Below, in pieces: positions 45,601 through 57,016 of a DNA stretch of 64,000 nucleotides. The translations under genes were made by a program, and so were the position numbers. Origin of the DNA: Budorcas taxicolor (taxonomy: Eukaryota > Chordata > Mammalia > Artiodactyla > Bovidae); the NCBI RefSeq assembly GCF_023091745.1, contig NC_068911.1, forward strand, positions 160,132,004-160,196,003, given 5' to 3'. The notes beneath the pieces are model-generated. The model was not told the DNA's origin and did not search any database. It was given only the letters and a program-made list of their open reading frames with translations. Every line of letters starts with the position of its first letter. The stretch's first letter is position 1.

Positions 45601-48600
45601 GAGTCCTACACGACTGAGCAACTAACACACACACACAGTGAGCGAAGGTTAGTAAATATTAATTTTCTTTACTTTTCAAACTTCCTTTTTTTTTTTGCCA
45701 CACCAAATGACATGTAGGTTCTTAGTTCCCTGACCAGGCCAGGGATCGAACCTGAGCCCCCTGCATTGGAGGTGTGAGAGTCTTAACCACTGGACCACTA
45801 GGGAAGTCCTCCTTTACGTTTGGCTTAGTTACAATCTTAATCTTATACATACAAAAACGTTTGGGGAAAAAAATGTGATGTTCTCTTTTCACTGCATAAA
45901 ACATTCTGATGCTAGTAAAACAGTCTTTCACGTGCATGAGAAAACAGAGAACTTTTCCCTAAGTATTTTATACACATCACAAAAATAATGAGTACTTGAG
46001 TATTGTGAAACTGATTACAGCTCTGAGCGTGACTTATAAATCTTTCTTTGAAAACCTTTAGATTGAAACTGAAGATTGAGGAAAGGTCCAAAAGCTGGCT
46101 CCAAAAATAAAGTTTTACGGGGAAGCACAAAGACAAACTTCAGTCTCAGTATTATCGTATAAATCCTCCTAAATAGCACATGTCTAGGACCAGTCCCGCC
46201 ACTGGAGACACACAGTTGATGCAGTTGATGCTGACGCCTCGGCGACTTTGCTGAGGTGCCAGGAGCTGCTTCTGCCCTTCTGCTCCCAGACCAGCTGCAC
46301 TGTGCTCACCCCGGTTTTGCTGTTGCAGCACGCTCTTTTCCTCGCTGCCAAGGACATCGTTGTTGCTGGAATGGCCTGGAAATTACATCAACAGGAACGA
46401 TTAATATGACTACTTCCCAGCAGATGACAAAGCAGTAATCTTCACCTTCTACTTACCAGCAGTTGTGGGAAGCCAAGGCTTAAGAGGACAAGAAGGAAGT
46501 GCGGCAGTGTCCTCTATCTTGTGATCCCCGTTTGGACCATAAAGATTACAAGGGAGGGCAAAGGATAGGGGATTTCAGGATAGCAGTTTCCGACTTTCCT
46601 GTCTACATTTTAACACTACTCTGAGTCATCATGAGAGAGACTTGGATTTTAAATACAGTGAGTTACTTATTAATTATTTTGAAAGAAATGTTTCTGAAAG
46701 AGGTGGTTACATCATCCAAAATTCACTTAAAAAAAAACTATAATCTGCAACCACTTACCCAATTTCCCTAAAACGGTGTGAGTTAATCCAGCAACTGTTC
46801 AGAAAGGAAATTGATGGTTTTGTCTGCCTGGCAGTTGGGAACTAAGAATTCTATCATCACCCTTCTCCCACTCCCAGGGGCACCACTAGCTCCCTCATTC
46901 CCCAACCTTGTGATTTGAGAATTATTTTTAGCTCTACATTCTCCTTTCCACTCCTGTGTCCATGGTATGAAACGGTTTCACTTCACATTGATGTTTAGAA
47001 ATCCTGTATTACATTCAGTGTCAAAGGAATACATACTGCTGGTGAAAGCTATAAGGAATGATGTCACATTCTCAGGAGTTAAGTTCAAATGTTTACCAAT
47101 AACTAGTCAGCAGCTGGGGTTTCCCTGATGACTCAGGAGTAAAGAATCCACCTGCAATGCAGGAGACAGAGGAGATACGGATTTGATACCTGAGTCAGGA
47201 AGATCCCCTGGAGGAGGACATGGCAACCCACTCCAGTAGTCTTGCCTGGAGAATCCCATGGACAGAGGAGCTTTGGTGGGCTGCAGTCCATAGGGTTGCA
47301 AAGAGTCGGACATGACTAAAGCAACTGAGCAGGTACTCATGCAGTCAGCAGGTATGACTAGAAATTCTTCCTAGAAGAAGTTTTATATCACTGAAGGGAG
47401 GGATGTCGAGTACTTCCTTCCGCTTAAGAAATTTTAGCCACAGGGTTTTTGGGTTTGTTTCTGTTTTTTGCTGTCTCAGCACAGCTGCCCTTGGGTAATT
47501 CTCTGTCCTCCCACTCTTCTTTGTAACATTTTGTTGAGTTCTAACAGCATAACTGTTAGAGCTATTGTATGTCTTTTAATTTATTCGGAACCTCATAAAA
47601 TTCCTATGAGGTAGGTGCTAGCTATCCCCATTTCACTGGGGCAGAAAACTGAAGCCCAGAAAGCTTGAGTAACTTGCCTGAGAAAGTAGAAGAGATGGGG
47701 GGAGGGGGGTCAAAGCTGACCGCTAGGGTTCCAGAGCCCAGACTCTTAACCACCATTCCAACCACACTGGCCAGTTCTTAACAATTCTCTTTTCCTTCAC
47801 AGAGCTTATTCATTCTCTTCCCTACCACCACCGTCACCTCCCTCAGTCATCTCAACGTCCTCCTAATTGCTCCTTCCCCCCAATCTATCTTTCCAATATA
47901 GTGTCTACCTTTATCCTTTCAGAGCAGATCTAAGATTGAATACCTTGGTTTAGTCACTAAGTTGTGTCCGACTCTTGGGACCCCATGGACTGGGAATCTA
48001 CTAGGCTCCTCTGTCCATGCGATTTTCCAGACAAGAATACTGGAGTGGGTTGTCATTTCCTTCTCCAGGAGAACAGGCATCTTTCCTGCCTTACAAGGCA
48101 ACTTTCCTGACAAACTTCACCCTTCTCTGACCGTGAACTGACTCCGAAAACACTTTGTATTTTTATCAAGCTTTGCCTACAGACTGCCTTGAACACCAGC
48201 ACCCTTATGATTCAGAGAGCACATGTATGTATAGTAGCCTAGACCCTCAGTTGCTGAGAGCCCGGAAGAAAAGAGAAAAGAAATTTATGCACCCAAATAG
48301 GTGTCAGTGTTCATAGGCTACACGTCTTATGTGGTACCTGTAAGTGATACTGTCTCCTGAGCTTAAGGAACAAATTGTTTAGAATCGGAACTGACAAACT
48401 ATGGCCCACAGCCTCTTTTTTGTAAAGTTTTATGAAAACACAGACATGCCCATTCACTTACTTAATTTTTCATGCTGGTTTGGTGCACAAGCAGGAGAGG
48501 TGAATAGTTGTGAGGGAGACTGTCTGGCTCCCAGAACCTAAAATATTCACTACCTGGCTTTTCACAGAGGAAAAAAAAGCTAACCGCGATTTAGAAAATT

Positions 48601-51600
48601 AATTAATCTGTTAAAAAAAGTTGGAGCACCATTAAATTATAATTTAGATGGATAAGTCATTCCATGTTCCTTATTGATATAAATTAAACTCTGCTAAATT
48701 TCTTAAACATTAGCTTATTTCAGAGATGCTGAAAGAGATACATTCATAGTTCCCTTCTCTTACGAAGGGGCTTTATAAATAATAGCTTTTCATATATGAA
48801 TCTTCACCTGGTTGACTTCTGGCATGTTGACACATCTTTGTTACGTTATTACCGGCAGTTTGATAGCTCATTGTATTTCAACCATTTTGCCCATTCAGAA
48901 CTTTGGAAATTAGAAGGGTTCTTTATAGGATGGACATTAAAATGTGCAAGTGTGTGTGTGTGTGTATGACTGAATTATAAATCTTGCAGATTGTCTCCTA
49001 CAAAAATAAGTAATCTGGAGAATACTCTTTCTCTTCAATTCCTAAGCACATTCGAATGTATCAGAGTTTTTGTGAGACTATTTTTCTTGATAGTCTTTTG
49101 TTTTTATAAAGAAAAGAAGTAGCATTGTTCACTTTTCATTACAGAAGCCCATACTTTCATCCAGTTTTAGAAATAAGGCATAGGATTTCATAAATGAAGT
49201 CCAGAATAGCTTTAGACCACTACAACTCTGCTAGAATGCAGATTTCTGGGACTCCTCAAAGTACTTGAATATGAAAGTAACACACAAAACCATGGCTCAC
49301 TATAAATATAGAAACTGTATTTTGAAATTTTTATTAAACAGTATTTTCTGATTTAACATTCAACAATTTCTATTCTGAGACTTTAATAATTGATTATTAC
49401 ATAGTAAGTGAACTCAATAAATAATCATGATTAAGATTAGGCTTATAATTAACCTATAAAATAAAACAGTCTTTCTATTATTTAGAGGAAATATTTTAAG
49501 GAAACATTGCAAGTTGTTTTTTTGGTACTTGGGAAAAGAATGTGTATTGATTTTCCATGTAGTAGATAATAAGTGAAGATAATAATATTTGAATACTCTT
49601 AGTCATGGTTTCAAAGATGAAAAGATTCATTTCTGTTCTGGATAAATCATAAAGCCATAAAATAACTGTATTTTATGATGTGATCGATGATGAATTCCAT
49701 AGTTTTTATTATTAATGACTTCTTGCAAAATTCCCTGTTTTTGAAACTAATTTAAAATGCTGCAGGTTAGAACTGGATTTCAAGAACTATGACAAAAGTG
49801 CTTATTAAGGGAGTGATTTCTGGGTGTATACAAATATATTGAGAGTTCAATATTTTGAACTAAGTCAGCATTTAGATTGATGTAAAGGACACAATTCCCT
49901 TTGAAAAAGATATTCTTCCCCATTCTATACATGGCTGAGGATCAAGAAAATAGCCCTTCTATCATCCACCTATTTGCTTGTGAGCCTAGTCTAGAGTCTG
50001 AATCTCTGTCAATAAAATGTCTATTGAATGCTTCAGAGAGTTGTTGATGCTGTGAAGATGTTGCATGATACTGAGTAACAGCAAGAACCTGGTGTGATAG
50101 CAATACATTGTTAGTATTTATTGAGGGTGATAAAGGAATCTTTATCTGGAAAGAAAGTCTAGATTCTCTGAAACAGTTTCATACTTATGTAATCTTTCTA
50201 TGCTTTGGTTTCCCGGTTACTTGAGTTTATGGGTTAAGTTGTAGATTTTCTCTTTCCCTTTGTCAGCCTGAGACAGGTCATGAGGATTATGGTGCTAATA
50301 CTGATGGGAAACAGAGGTTTGGAGTCTGATAAATCTGGAATTGGGTTTCACGCCTACTGTGCTACCTTATTAACATTCTTAACCTTCTCTTGGTCTGTTA
50401 AAATACAAACGTTAATCACTACTCAACCAGATTTTTATAGAGTTTAAATAAGGTAGTGTAATGTATGAAGTCAGTGGTCTCTCTTTCTGTGTTTCATATA
50501 TAATGACCCAAAAGCAAGGAGATTGAACCTGTCAATCCTAAAGGAAATCAACCCTGAATATTCATTGGAAAGACTGATGCTGAAGCTGAAGCTCCAATCC
50601 TTTGGCCACCTGATGTGAAGAGCCGACTCATTAGAAAAGACCCCGATGCTGGGCAAGATTGAAGGCAGGAGGAGAAGGGGACCACAGAGGACGAGATGGC
50701 TGGATGACATTACTAACTCAATGGACATGAGTTTAAGCAAGTTCCGGGAGATGGTGAAGGACAGGGAAGCCTGGCGTGCTGTAGTCCAGGGGGTCGCAAA
50801 GAGTCAGACATGACTGAGCGACTGAACAACAACAACAAAGACTGTTTTCATGTAAGTCAGGGAATAAGACTAAGAACAGTAACCGATCATCATTATAACA
50901 CAAATGCATATCCAAACAAGGGTGCATTTCTCTAGCATTCATGAGACCACCCTTAAGTAGGCCCTCAATGGTATAACAAAAATAAGCCTCTTGAATGCTG
51001 ACTTTCCCAACTTTAATTACATTCCCACTTTTACTGATATGGAAACAAAATCACAGGATAAATGATTTGCTAGTAGTAATATATTGGGGACCCAACCAGA
51101 ACTGAGATATTCTGCCAGGTCTGAAAACAGGATTTGTTGCCACACCATGGGTCACACCTAACCTATCTGCACCAGAATTCTCAGGAAAAGGCATATAAAT
51201 CTGCAAGTATTACAAGTGCCTGGGGGTGATTTATGGCCAGGTACATTGGGCAGTTCTACCTTACACTGCTCAGCTACAGATTTCAACAAAGATAGATCTA
51301 TTAATAATTATCAAACTTTAAACAAGCACCATGATGTTTGGGTTGTAAGTAAGATCTGAGTCAAAAAAGTTGCTGAGGTTAGAGAGAGCCAGGGTTTCAA
51401 GTCCCAGACCTCTTAGGTCAACTCCCCTAGGGGCAGACAGTGTCATACTCATGCCTTACAATTTTCATCCAGTAGGTTCACCGAGTGTGAAATGACCCAC
51501 CCCCTTCCTGCTGAGTACTTCCTCCTCCTGTTGTTTTCCCTGTGAATACCTAGAGACTGGGATTGGCAAAGGAAAGCTGAGGCAATGAATTCAAAAAGTG

Positions 51601-52877
51601 TTTACCACTACCTCTGAAGCTTGGGAAAGCAGACTTATATGCAAAGAAATATTGAAATGGAGCACCCTCCTATGATCCTTGCCCCTCAGGTCCTCAGCCT
51701 GCCTTTTGTCTGTGGAGAAACTTTAGCCAAAGAATAAAATTAATCAGAGAAGTGGGAAAATGCAGAAACAAAGGATAACAGTGAAAGCAGACCGAATGAT
51801 AACAACGTAGTCATTAAACAGGCTTCCCTGGTGGCTCAGATGGGAAAGAATCTGCCTGCAGTGCAGGAGACCTGGGTTTGATCCCTGGGTCAGGAAGATC
51901 CCCTGGAGAAGAGAACGGCTGCCCCACCCCAGTATTCTTGCCTAGAGAATTTCATGGACATTTTAATTCCTTCTCTGTAGGTAATATTCTGAGCCGGATT
52001 CTGTGACCTGCCTTATAGATACTGAAATCCCCACCAGGTGGAAAAAGTTAACTACATGGCGACCAGAATGTAGCCATGACATAAGCTGCCACAATTCTGA
52101 GAACCAGCCTCAAGAAACTTGGAACAAACTGAAACTGAAGACTAACTGTACCTAAAACAATCAAGATGACGCTGGTCAGACCACCGGTGACCAATTTCAA
52201 GATGGCCGTCAGAGCTGACTGTACTGTTGTTGCATGTAGCCGCCTCCCTCTGTCTATAAAGCTCTTGCCCACTGATTGTTAGTTTGAGGGAGTTGGATTT
52301 TGGACAGGCATCCCCCCACCACCACCCCCTCAACACACACACAATTGCTGGCATCCAAAACAAAGCAAAGTTTCCTTTCCACCAGCCTGAACTCTATGAC
52401 TTTTGAGCAGTGAGCCGCCAGACCTGGATTTGGTAACAGTATGATACATAATAATCCAACCAACTTTTATCAATGCATTATTATTTTTTGGCCCAAGCTC
52501 CCTAGCCTATACCAGAGTTCATTTAAATTGCCATTCTTCACTGATGCCAATACAAGTTAATACCATACCCATTTCCCTGCAGTATATCCTCAGCCAAGAC
52601 AGAGCTCACTGCAAGGCTGCAAGGTTGTCTTTAGATCATCTTCAATATAACAGGCAGGCCTTTCGCCAAACTGAGTCAAGTAAATATCACTCACCATCAC
52701 ACCTGCTCCAATAATTCCAGGGAACCACCATTCAAAGCAGGAGATGGGGTTTTTAAAGAATTGGTCTTCATCCACTAAGTTGACAATTAGAGGTATTACG
52801 TTGAGAGTTACTCCCAACAGAAGTAGAACCAGCAGGCTGAATCCATTGCAGGCTGTCCATCCTTCGCAGCAGGTCAT
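42312..52877 (-). CDS. TM4SF20: TM4SF20, transmembrane 4 L six family member 20 (four exons, 230 codons)
   Basis: TM4SF20 is a four-pass protein of the L6 family. In cells it inhibits regulated intramembrane proteolysis of CREB3L1, and ceramide inverts its topology. Minus-strand join: 52877-52695, 46375-46310, 44399-44248, 42603-42312, all GT-AG and phase-compatible, 230 codons plus TAG (I recall 229 in human). TM1 is about residues 13-33 and carries GVTLN at 22-26, the GXXXN motif tied to ceramide-regulated translocation. TM2 spans the exon 1-2 junction (FPGIIGAGVM|AIPATTM). TM3 starts at residue 84 (MFLSSLLSAVTVIGAAYCLL). The large loop has N-glycosylation sequons (NTT, NLT, NTT) and conserved cysteines. 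TM4 is HFSVFLGLLLVGILE onward, and the tail is VSKRRSQIV. The start is ATG 52,877-52,875 in good context (ggtaaccATGa). Confidence 0.95.
42834..43055 (+). mobile_element. CHR-type tRNA-derived SINE (near full length)
   Basis: The head is gttccctggtggctcagtg; then come ggttcgatccctggtcctgg, agcaactaagcccgcaactc and gcccgtgctctgcaacag. The tail is cataaataag. Confidence 0.85.
43066..43172 (-). mobile_element. ART2A/Bov-tA SINE 5' fragment (reverse)
   Basis: It reads ttctccaggggatcttccc through ttggcaggcagattctttac to gagggaagcc. Confidence 0.8.
43669..43872 (+). mobile_element. ART2A/Bov-tA SINE (near full length)
   Basis: It runs from ggcttccctcgtggctcaga through caggaagatcccctggagtt to gacatgactgagtgactaac. 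Confidence 0.92.
44248..44399 (-). CDS. TM4SF20: TM4SF20 exon 3
   Basis: Acceptor attttttcag|ATG; donor TTAAC|gtgagt (phase 2). It encodes TM3 and the first half of the large extracellular/lumenal loop, with QSNTTSSC and the start of sequon NLT. Confidence 0.95.
44625..44862 (+). mobile_element. CHR-type SINE
   Basis: The head is cttctctggtggtcccgtgc; then ggtttgatctctggtctggg, agagcccacgctctccaaca and cccactgcagccacaactg, with tail aaataaataaatg. Confidence 0.8.
45050..45205. mobile_element. MER5A-type DNA transposon
   Basis: It reads agcatattagaatcacttaa, gaaaaatactgatatag, tgggtatttttaac and ggtggttctaatgctcctat. This is the fold-back pattern of MER5A. Confidence 0.65.
45509..45632 (+). 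mobile_element. ART2A/Bov-tA SINE 3' part
   Basis: It reads aggaaatggcaacccactcc through agtccatggggttgcaaaga to cgactgagcaactaac, then (ac)n. Confidence 0.88.
45690..45812 (-). mobile_element. CHR-type SINE (reverse)
   Basis: It reads gccagggatcgaacctgagc, ccccctgcattggaggtgtg, cttaaccactggaccactag, then ggaagtcct, the reverse complement of the tRNA-like head. Confidence 0.8.
46310..46375 (-). CDS. TM4SF20: TM4SF20 exon 2 (66 bp)
   Basis: This exon is too short to appear as a long open frame. The minus strand reads gtaatttccag|GCC ATT CCA and gives AIPATTMSLAARKRACC, then NSKTG, with donor ACCGGG|gtgagc. It fits exactly between exon 1 (...GVM) and exon 3 (MFLSS...). CC in RKRACCN is a conserved family cysteine pair. 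Confidence 0.94.
47119..47335 (+). mobile_element. ART2A/Bov-tA SINE
   Basis: It runs from ggtttccctgatgactcagg through caggaagatcccctggagg to ggacatgactaaagcaactg. Confidence 0.9.
47560..47770 (-). mobile_element. MIR SINE (reverse)
   Basis: It reads ttcctatgaggtaggtgcta, atccccatttcactggggca, tgagtaacttgcctgagaaa and ccagagcccagactcttaac, the reverse complement of the MIR core. Confidence 0.75.
47950..48108 (-). mobile_element. ART2A/Bov-tA SINE (reverse)
   Basis: It reads tagtcactaagttgtgtccg, cgattttccagacaagaat and gtggg-ttgtcatttccttc. It is truncated on the right. Confidence 0.85.
50508..50838 (+). mobile_element. BovB LINE 3' end fragment
   Basis: It reads atattcattggaaagactga, ggaggagaaggggaccacag, ggcgtgctgtagtccagggg and ends gcgactgaacaacaacaac. 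Confidence 0.9.
51690..52470 (+). mobile_element. LTR-like repeat, copy A (split by a SINE)
   Basis: The segment aligns by eye with the reverse complement of 54,940-55,565. Shared blocks include taatcagagaagtggg, cttatagatactgaaa, acaatcaagatgacgctggt, gtcagagctgactgta and cttttgagcagtgagccgcc. It carries a TATA-like ctgtctataaagctcttg in the middle and a U5-like right part. These are features of an endogenous-retrovirus solo LTR, probably class I, but the family is not named here. No retroviral coding sequence is visible. Confidence 0.65.
51822..51960 (+). mobile_element. ART2A/Bov-tA SINE inserted in LTR-like copy A
   Basis: The segment runs from ggcttccctggtggctcaga to tatt-cttgcctagagaat. 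Copy A sequence resumes after it (ggtaatattctgagcc), so the SINE is younger than the LTR copy. Confidence 0.88.
52695..52877 (-). CDS. TM4SF20: TM4SF20 exon 1 (coding part)
   Basis: 61 codons, beginning MTCCEGWTACNGFSLLVLLL, with donor GTGATG|gtgagt. The GXXXN motif of TM1 is here. The L6 family N-terminal double Cys (residues 3-4) is present. Confidence 0.95.
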
Positions 52878-52985
52878 GGTTACCCCCTGGTTTAGGAGAA
52901 ATCCTGTCTGGGTGGCTGTTTGTCTGGCACTGTTTTGCCTTTTGTCTTGTGCCTTCTAAATAAAGCTCAGCACTTATAAAAAAAA
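52878..52985 (-). promoter_or_regulatory. TM4SF20: Probable TM4SF20 promoter and 5'UTR
   Basis: On the minus strand TTTATAAGTG (TATA-like, 52,978-52,973) lies about 96-100 nt upstream of the ATG, followed by CTTTATTTAG. The TTTAT cores also resemble caudal-type (CDX) sites, which would suit an intestinal gene. The start site is inferred near 52,945. Confidence 0.5.
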
Positions 52986-53489
52986 TTACAGAAAGCAGTT
53001 CAGAGTCCAATAGGGCAGGGCATTATTATGAATATTACAGGAAGTAAGGATGGTTTTATATTATGATGGGGTGGAGGAAGATAGGTGGAAAAAATCTGTA
53101 AGTGCGACTAGATAAATTTATGCATGAAAATAGGCAAAAAAAATTTTTTTAAGCTTAAGATACGCTCTTCTAATACATTTTACATTTTACTAGTATGCCA
53201 TATAAAAAGTAAAGTTAAGAGTATCCAATTAATATAACCTATTTTTTCTTGTATTGACATTAATATCAGCTATGAAAGTTCCTTATTTTGAAGTTGTTCA
53301 ACAAAAAAAATGAATATATATAAGATTGGGAGAAAAAAAGTATTTTCTCCACTGCAAACATTCTTAATTAGTCGAAATGTTAGGGTTCGGTTTCAGGCTG
53401 TATGCTCATACACACAAAACAGGAATTCTACTTCTTAATCTCTACCCTATGAAGACTGACTGTGGGTCCTGCCTTTGTTTCCTGAGATG

Positions 53490-53790
53490 CCTCTATATTC
53501 TTTTTTTTTTAATTTATTTTTTAATTGAAGGATAATTGCTTTGCAGAATTTTATTGTTTTTTGTCAAACTTCAACATGAACCAGCCACAGGTATACATAT
53601 ATCCCCTCCCTTTTGAACCTCCCTCCCATCTTCCTCCCTATCCCACCCATCTTCCTCCCTATCCCACCCCTCTAGGTTGATGCAGAGCCCCTGTTTGAGT
53701 TTCCTGAGACATACATCTAATTCCCATTGGCTATCTATTCTTATAATAAATTTTCTCTTTGTTAATACTTTAACTGGGTTTCCTTTTTTT
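53490..53790 (-). mobile_element. L1 (ruminant L1) 3' end (reverse)
   Basis: It reads taattgaaggataattgctt, caacatgaaccagccacagg, acatatatcccctccctttt and gttgatgcagagcccctgtt. An internal 24-bp block (cccatcttcctccctatccc) is duplicated. Confidence 0.85.
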
Positions 53791-54066
53791 TTTCTTTTTT
53801 TCAAACAAAAGCTGGAAGTTACTAACACCAAGGATAGAAAAGTATACAGATAACTTGTCACATGCCGTACTAAAACAGCAAAAGAAGTTCAGAAAAAAAG
53901 GAAGGATTCTATCAAGATGGGCAAAGAATCAGGATTCCTCTAGGCTTTGGAAGATGGCTACAATTTGACACAAAAAGATGGTCAGAATAATATTTTGTAT
54001 ATCAGAGTCAGTTGCAGAAAACCCAAACTCTTCTAGCTATATTAAGCTGGAGGAAGTGTAACTGAG

Positions 54067-54284
54067 GGATTCCCTAGCGGCACAGATGGTAAAGTGTCTG
54101 CCTGAAATGCAGGAGACCCGGGTTTGATCCCTGGGTCGGGAAGATCCCCTAGAGAAGGAAATTGCAACCCACTGCAGTACTCTTGCCTAGAAAATTCCAT
54201 GGATGGAGGAGTCTGGTGGGCTACAGTCCATGGGGACGCAAAGAGTCGGACACGACTGAGTGATTTCACTTTCAGTTAGTGTAA
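54067..54284 (+). mobile_element. ART2A/Bov-tA SINE (full length)
   Basis: It runs from gattccctagcggcacagat through gggtttgatccctgggtcgg to tcggacacgactgagtgatt. Confidence 0.92.
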
Positions 54285-54712
54285 CTGGGGATTCGTGTGT
54301 ACAAAACTGCTGGGAGGTCTGGAGGGGCAGGCTCCAGCGTGGCCTCCAGGAGTGCCTCCCAGGACGTGACTGCCAAGTGGCTGCAGGGCAGCTTCCGCCT
54401 CTGCAGTCCTCAGAAAGGCAGGGAAATTGAGAAATTGAGTCTGACCTCTGCAAGGGTCAGACTCAAGCATGCACCACAACAGTCACAGTCCAGGGAGCCA
54501 CAGCCATTGCTGCTGCCCCTGCCCCTGCACACACACAACAGTGGTAACAAGACCCCGGAACACTGAACTTGACTTCTGCTGTTGCTGCAACTGCTTCTTA
54601 ACACTGTGAGAGTACAGAAAGCACAGAACCTCCTCCTGCACCCATCTGCTTTCAGAGCCACAGACGGAAGTAGCTGAAAGAGGGCCTCCACCTCCTTGCT
54701 GTCTTCCAGTGC

Positions 54713-54931
54713 ATGCTAAGTCACTTCAGTCGTGTTTGACCGTGCACGACCCTATTGACCATAACCCGCCAGGCTCCTCTGTCCATGGGATTCTCCAGGC
54801 AAGAACACTGGAGTGGGTTGCCATTTCCTTCTTCAGGGGATCTTTCGGACTCAAGGATCCAACCCGCATCTCTTGCATCTCCTGCATTGGCAGATGAGTT
54901 CTTAACCACTAGCACCACCTGGGAAGCCCTG
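54713..54931 (-). mobile_element. ART2A/Bov-tA SINE (reverse, full length)
   Basis: It runs from gctaagtcacttcagtcgtg through ggattctccaggcaagaaca to caccacctgggaagccctgc. Confidence 0.92.
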
Positions 54932-54939
54932 CCATCTCC

Positions 54940-55565
54940 CATATTGTTATCAAAAGTGAGGTCTGGCTGCTTGCTGCTCAAAAGCCAACAAAAAAGCCAA
55001 CTGGGGGAAAGGAAAGTTTGCTTTATTTCAGATGCCAGCAACTGAGGGGAGGATAGACTCCAGTCCAAAGGCTGACTCCCCTGCCCCCCCAACCACCACC
55101 ACTGACAATCATGGTGCAAGAGCTTTTATAGGCTGAGGGAGGAGGCTACATGCAAAAACAGCACAGTCAGCTCTGACTGTCATCTCGAAATTGGTGATCT
55201 GACCAGCATCATCTTGATTGTTTTAAATACAGTTAATCTTCTGTTCCAGGGCTGGTTTGTTCTCATTTCCTTGAGACCACTTGTCAGAATTGTGGCAGTT
55301 TATCTCATGGCTACAGTCTGGTCATCATATAGTTAACTTCTCCACCTGGGGTTTTAGTATCTATAAGACAGCTCACAGAACATGGCTCAGAATATTATCT
55401 ATAGCTCTTGAAGAGGAACTAAAGGTCCTTGTCTTTCCTCAATGACCAAGCTATCATTTGGTCTCCTTCGATTGTTTTCCTTTGTTTCTGCATTTTCTCA
55501 CTTCTCTGATTAAACTTATTCTTCGGTTACAGTTTTTCTGCAGACAAAAAGCAGGGTAACTACAT
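54940..55565 (-). mobile_element. LTR-like repeat, copy B
   Basis: On the minus strand the order is taatcagagaagtgag, ttatagatactaaaac, caatcaagatgatgctgg, TATA-like cctataaaagctcttgcac, then a poly(A)-like gaaataaagc, then ttttgagcagcaagcagcca and the end cttttgataaca. This U3-TATA-AATAAA-U5 order is that of a solo LTR. It is the inverted partner of copy A. No internal retroviral genes are seen. Confidence 0.7.
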
Positions 55566-57016
55566 GGAAGAGGAGGCAAGGACAATGGGATCTTCCTCTG
55601 TTTCAGTATAGCACAAGGATTGATCTAATCACCACAACATCCAGACCTTATAGGTAGAGTATTCTGGAAAATGTAGTGTTTAATCATCACAATCTCTATT
55701 GTACAGAAACGTATACTAGAATGACATTGACACAGACATTGAGCAAGATAATTCACCATAGTGATTTCATTCAAATGGTATGGAAGGAAGCTTTCTCTAC
55801 AGTATGGAGTATTACCATTACTATGTATCATTTAAGTGATTTCGATCATGTTTCTGTTTCTTCCGTGGCTTGGATGCCTAGAGTGTCTATAGGTATGCTT
55901 ACATGTCTAGGCTGACATGTAACACTCTAAATGAGAACACCCTTAAGAATATTAGGAAAACATGTTTCTTCAAGACAGAAGAGAGTTAACATATGAGAGA
56001 GGATGGCGTCATGGTCAGGAAATGTTTGTGCCATTAGTGAAAATAAGAGGTAGTGCAAAAGCACTTTGTTCTGTTTTTTCCCCCACCCCGAAGCTTCCCC
56101 TCCTAGTCACATGCACACTGTGGACCTAGGAGCAGTAAGGGTCACAGCCAAACAGGGGCCATGTTTCCCAAAATTCTCTAGCTTTTACCATCTTCTGCCC
56201 ACCCGCATGAAAGGTTAAGCAGCTCCAACCATGCTCTAAGTGCACCTCACAGTATTCCCCCAGGAGGAATTCAGGCAATATTGAACGGGTATTAAACACC
56301 CACCCATGTTCTGTCAGGCATCCTCTTCTAAACACACTCCAGTCAAACCACCTGAGGGTTTTAATAGAACTTGGGCTTTATACATAGATATGGCTAACTG
56401 TCCATCAACATTCATGCTTTTACCTTTCATAAAACAGTGGTTGAGAAGTGTCTGGGAACTATAGTTCCCGGTTTTCCATGCATCTAGGTTGGGCCATGTG
56501 ACTTCTTCTAACCAATGAAAAGTCACTCTCAATCTAAGACACTTACAAAGTGACGGACGTTATCTATTTTCTTCTTTTCTATCCATAGTTTGCAGACAAG
56601 TAAGCTGCCTTGGAAGTCATGTGCTGAAAATACCAGCTTTCATTAACCTAAATCTCTACCAGTTAGAGGCCCCATGCCCTTCCCTTTCTGTCCATCTAGA
56701 ACTGTTCAAGATAGTTGACATCAACAAGCAATAAATGTCTATTGCGTTGTCATCATATAATGTGTCAGCGTTAGAGTAGCTAGCATTACCCCCAGTAAAC
56801 CCAGTGTACCCCTTGTCTTTGGCCTTATAACCTTCCTAACCTTTGCAAGATGTTGCCAAACATCAACTATGTCACTCCCACCTCTCCGAAAACGTGACAT
56901 CAAAACCAGACAGGGAGATACCATATTTTCCTAGAGTTTTATTCATAAATTATATTCAGGAAGATTAGGGAACATTAGAAACTGTAAGAAATGTACAGTA
57001 TATAACAAATATAAGC

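Larger units (their letters stand above)
44400..46309 (-). other. TM4SF20: TM4SF20 intron 2
   Basis: It contains a CHR-type SINE (44,625-44,862, +), a MER5-type element (45,050-45,205), a MIR-like patch (about 45,340-45,440), an ART2A SINE (45,509-45,632, +) and a reversed CHR SINE (45,690-45,812). Confidence 0.8.
46376..52694 (-). other. TM4SF20: TM4SF20 intron 1
   Basis: A 6.3-kb intron. It contains an ART2A SINE (47,119-47,335, +), a reversed MIR (47,560-47,770), a reversed ART2A (47,950-48,108), about 2.3 kb of AT-rich sequence without a recognisable element (48,130-50,500), a BovB 3' fragment (50,508-50,838) and an LTR-like repeat (51,690-52,470) split by a SINE. Confidence 0.75.
52986..57016. 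other. Intergenic region upstream of TM4SF20
   Basis: It contains a reversed L1 3' end (53,490-53,790), two SINEs (54,067-54,284 + and 54,713-54,931 -) and LTR-like copy B (54,940-55,565, -). The stretch 55,570-57,016 has no recognisable gene. Part of it (about 56,100-56,560) looks like an old interspersed repeat that I cannot name. Confidence 0.7.

Noticed and set aside
54410..54691. Minus-strand Cys-rich ORF as a second KRTAP
   Set aside because: It has scattered cysteines (GCGSLDCDCCGACL) but no KAP-like start, end or repeat. The sequence is low-complexity tgctgctg/cctgcccctg. I cannot support it.
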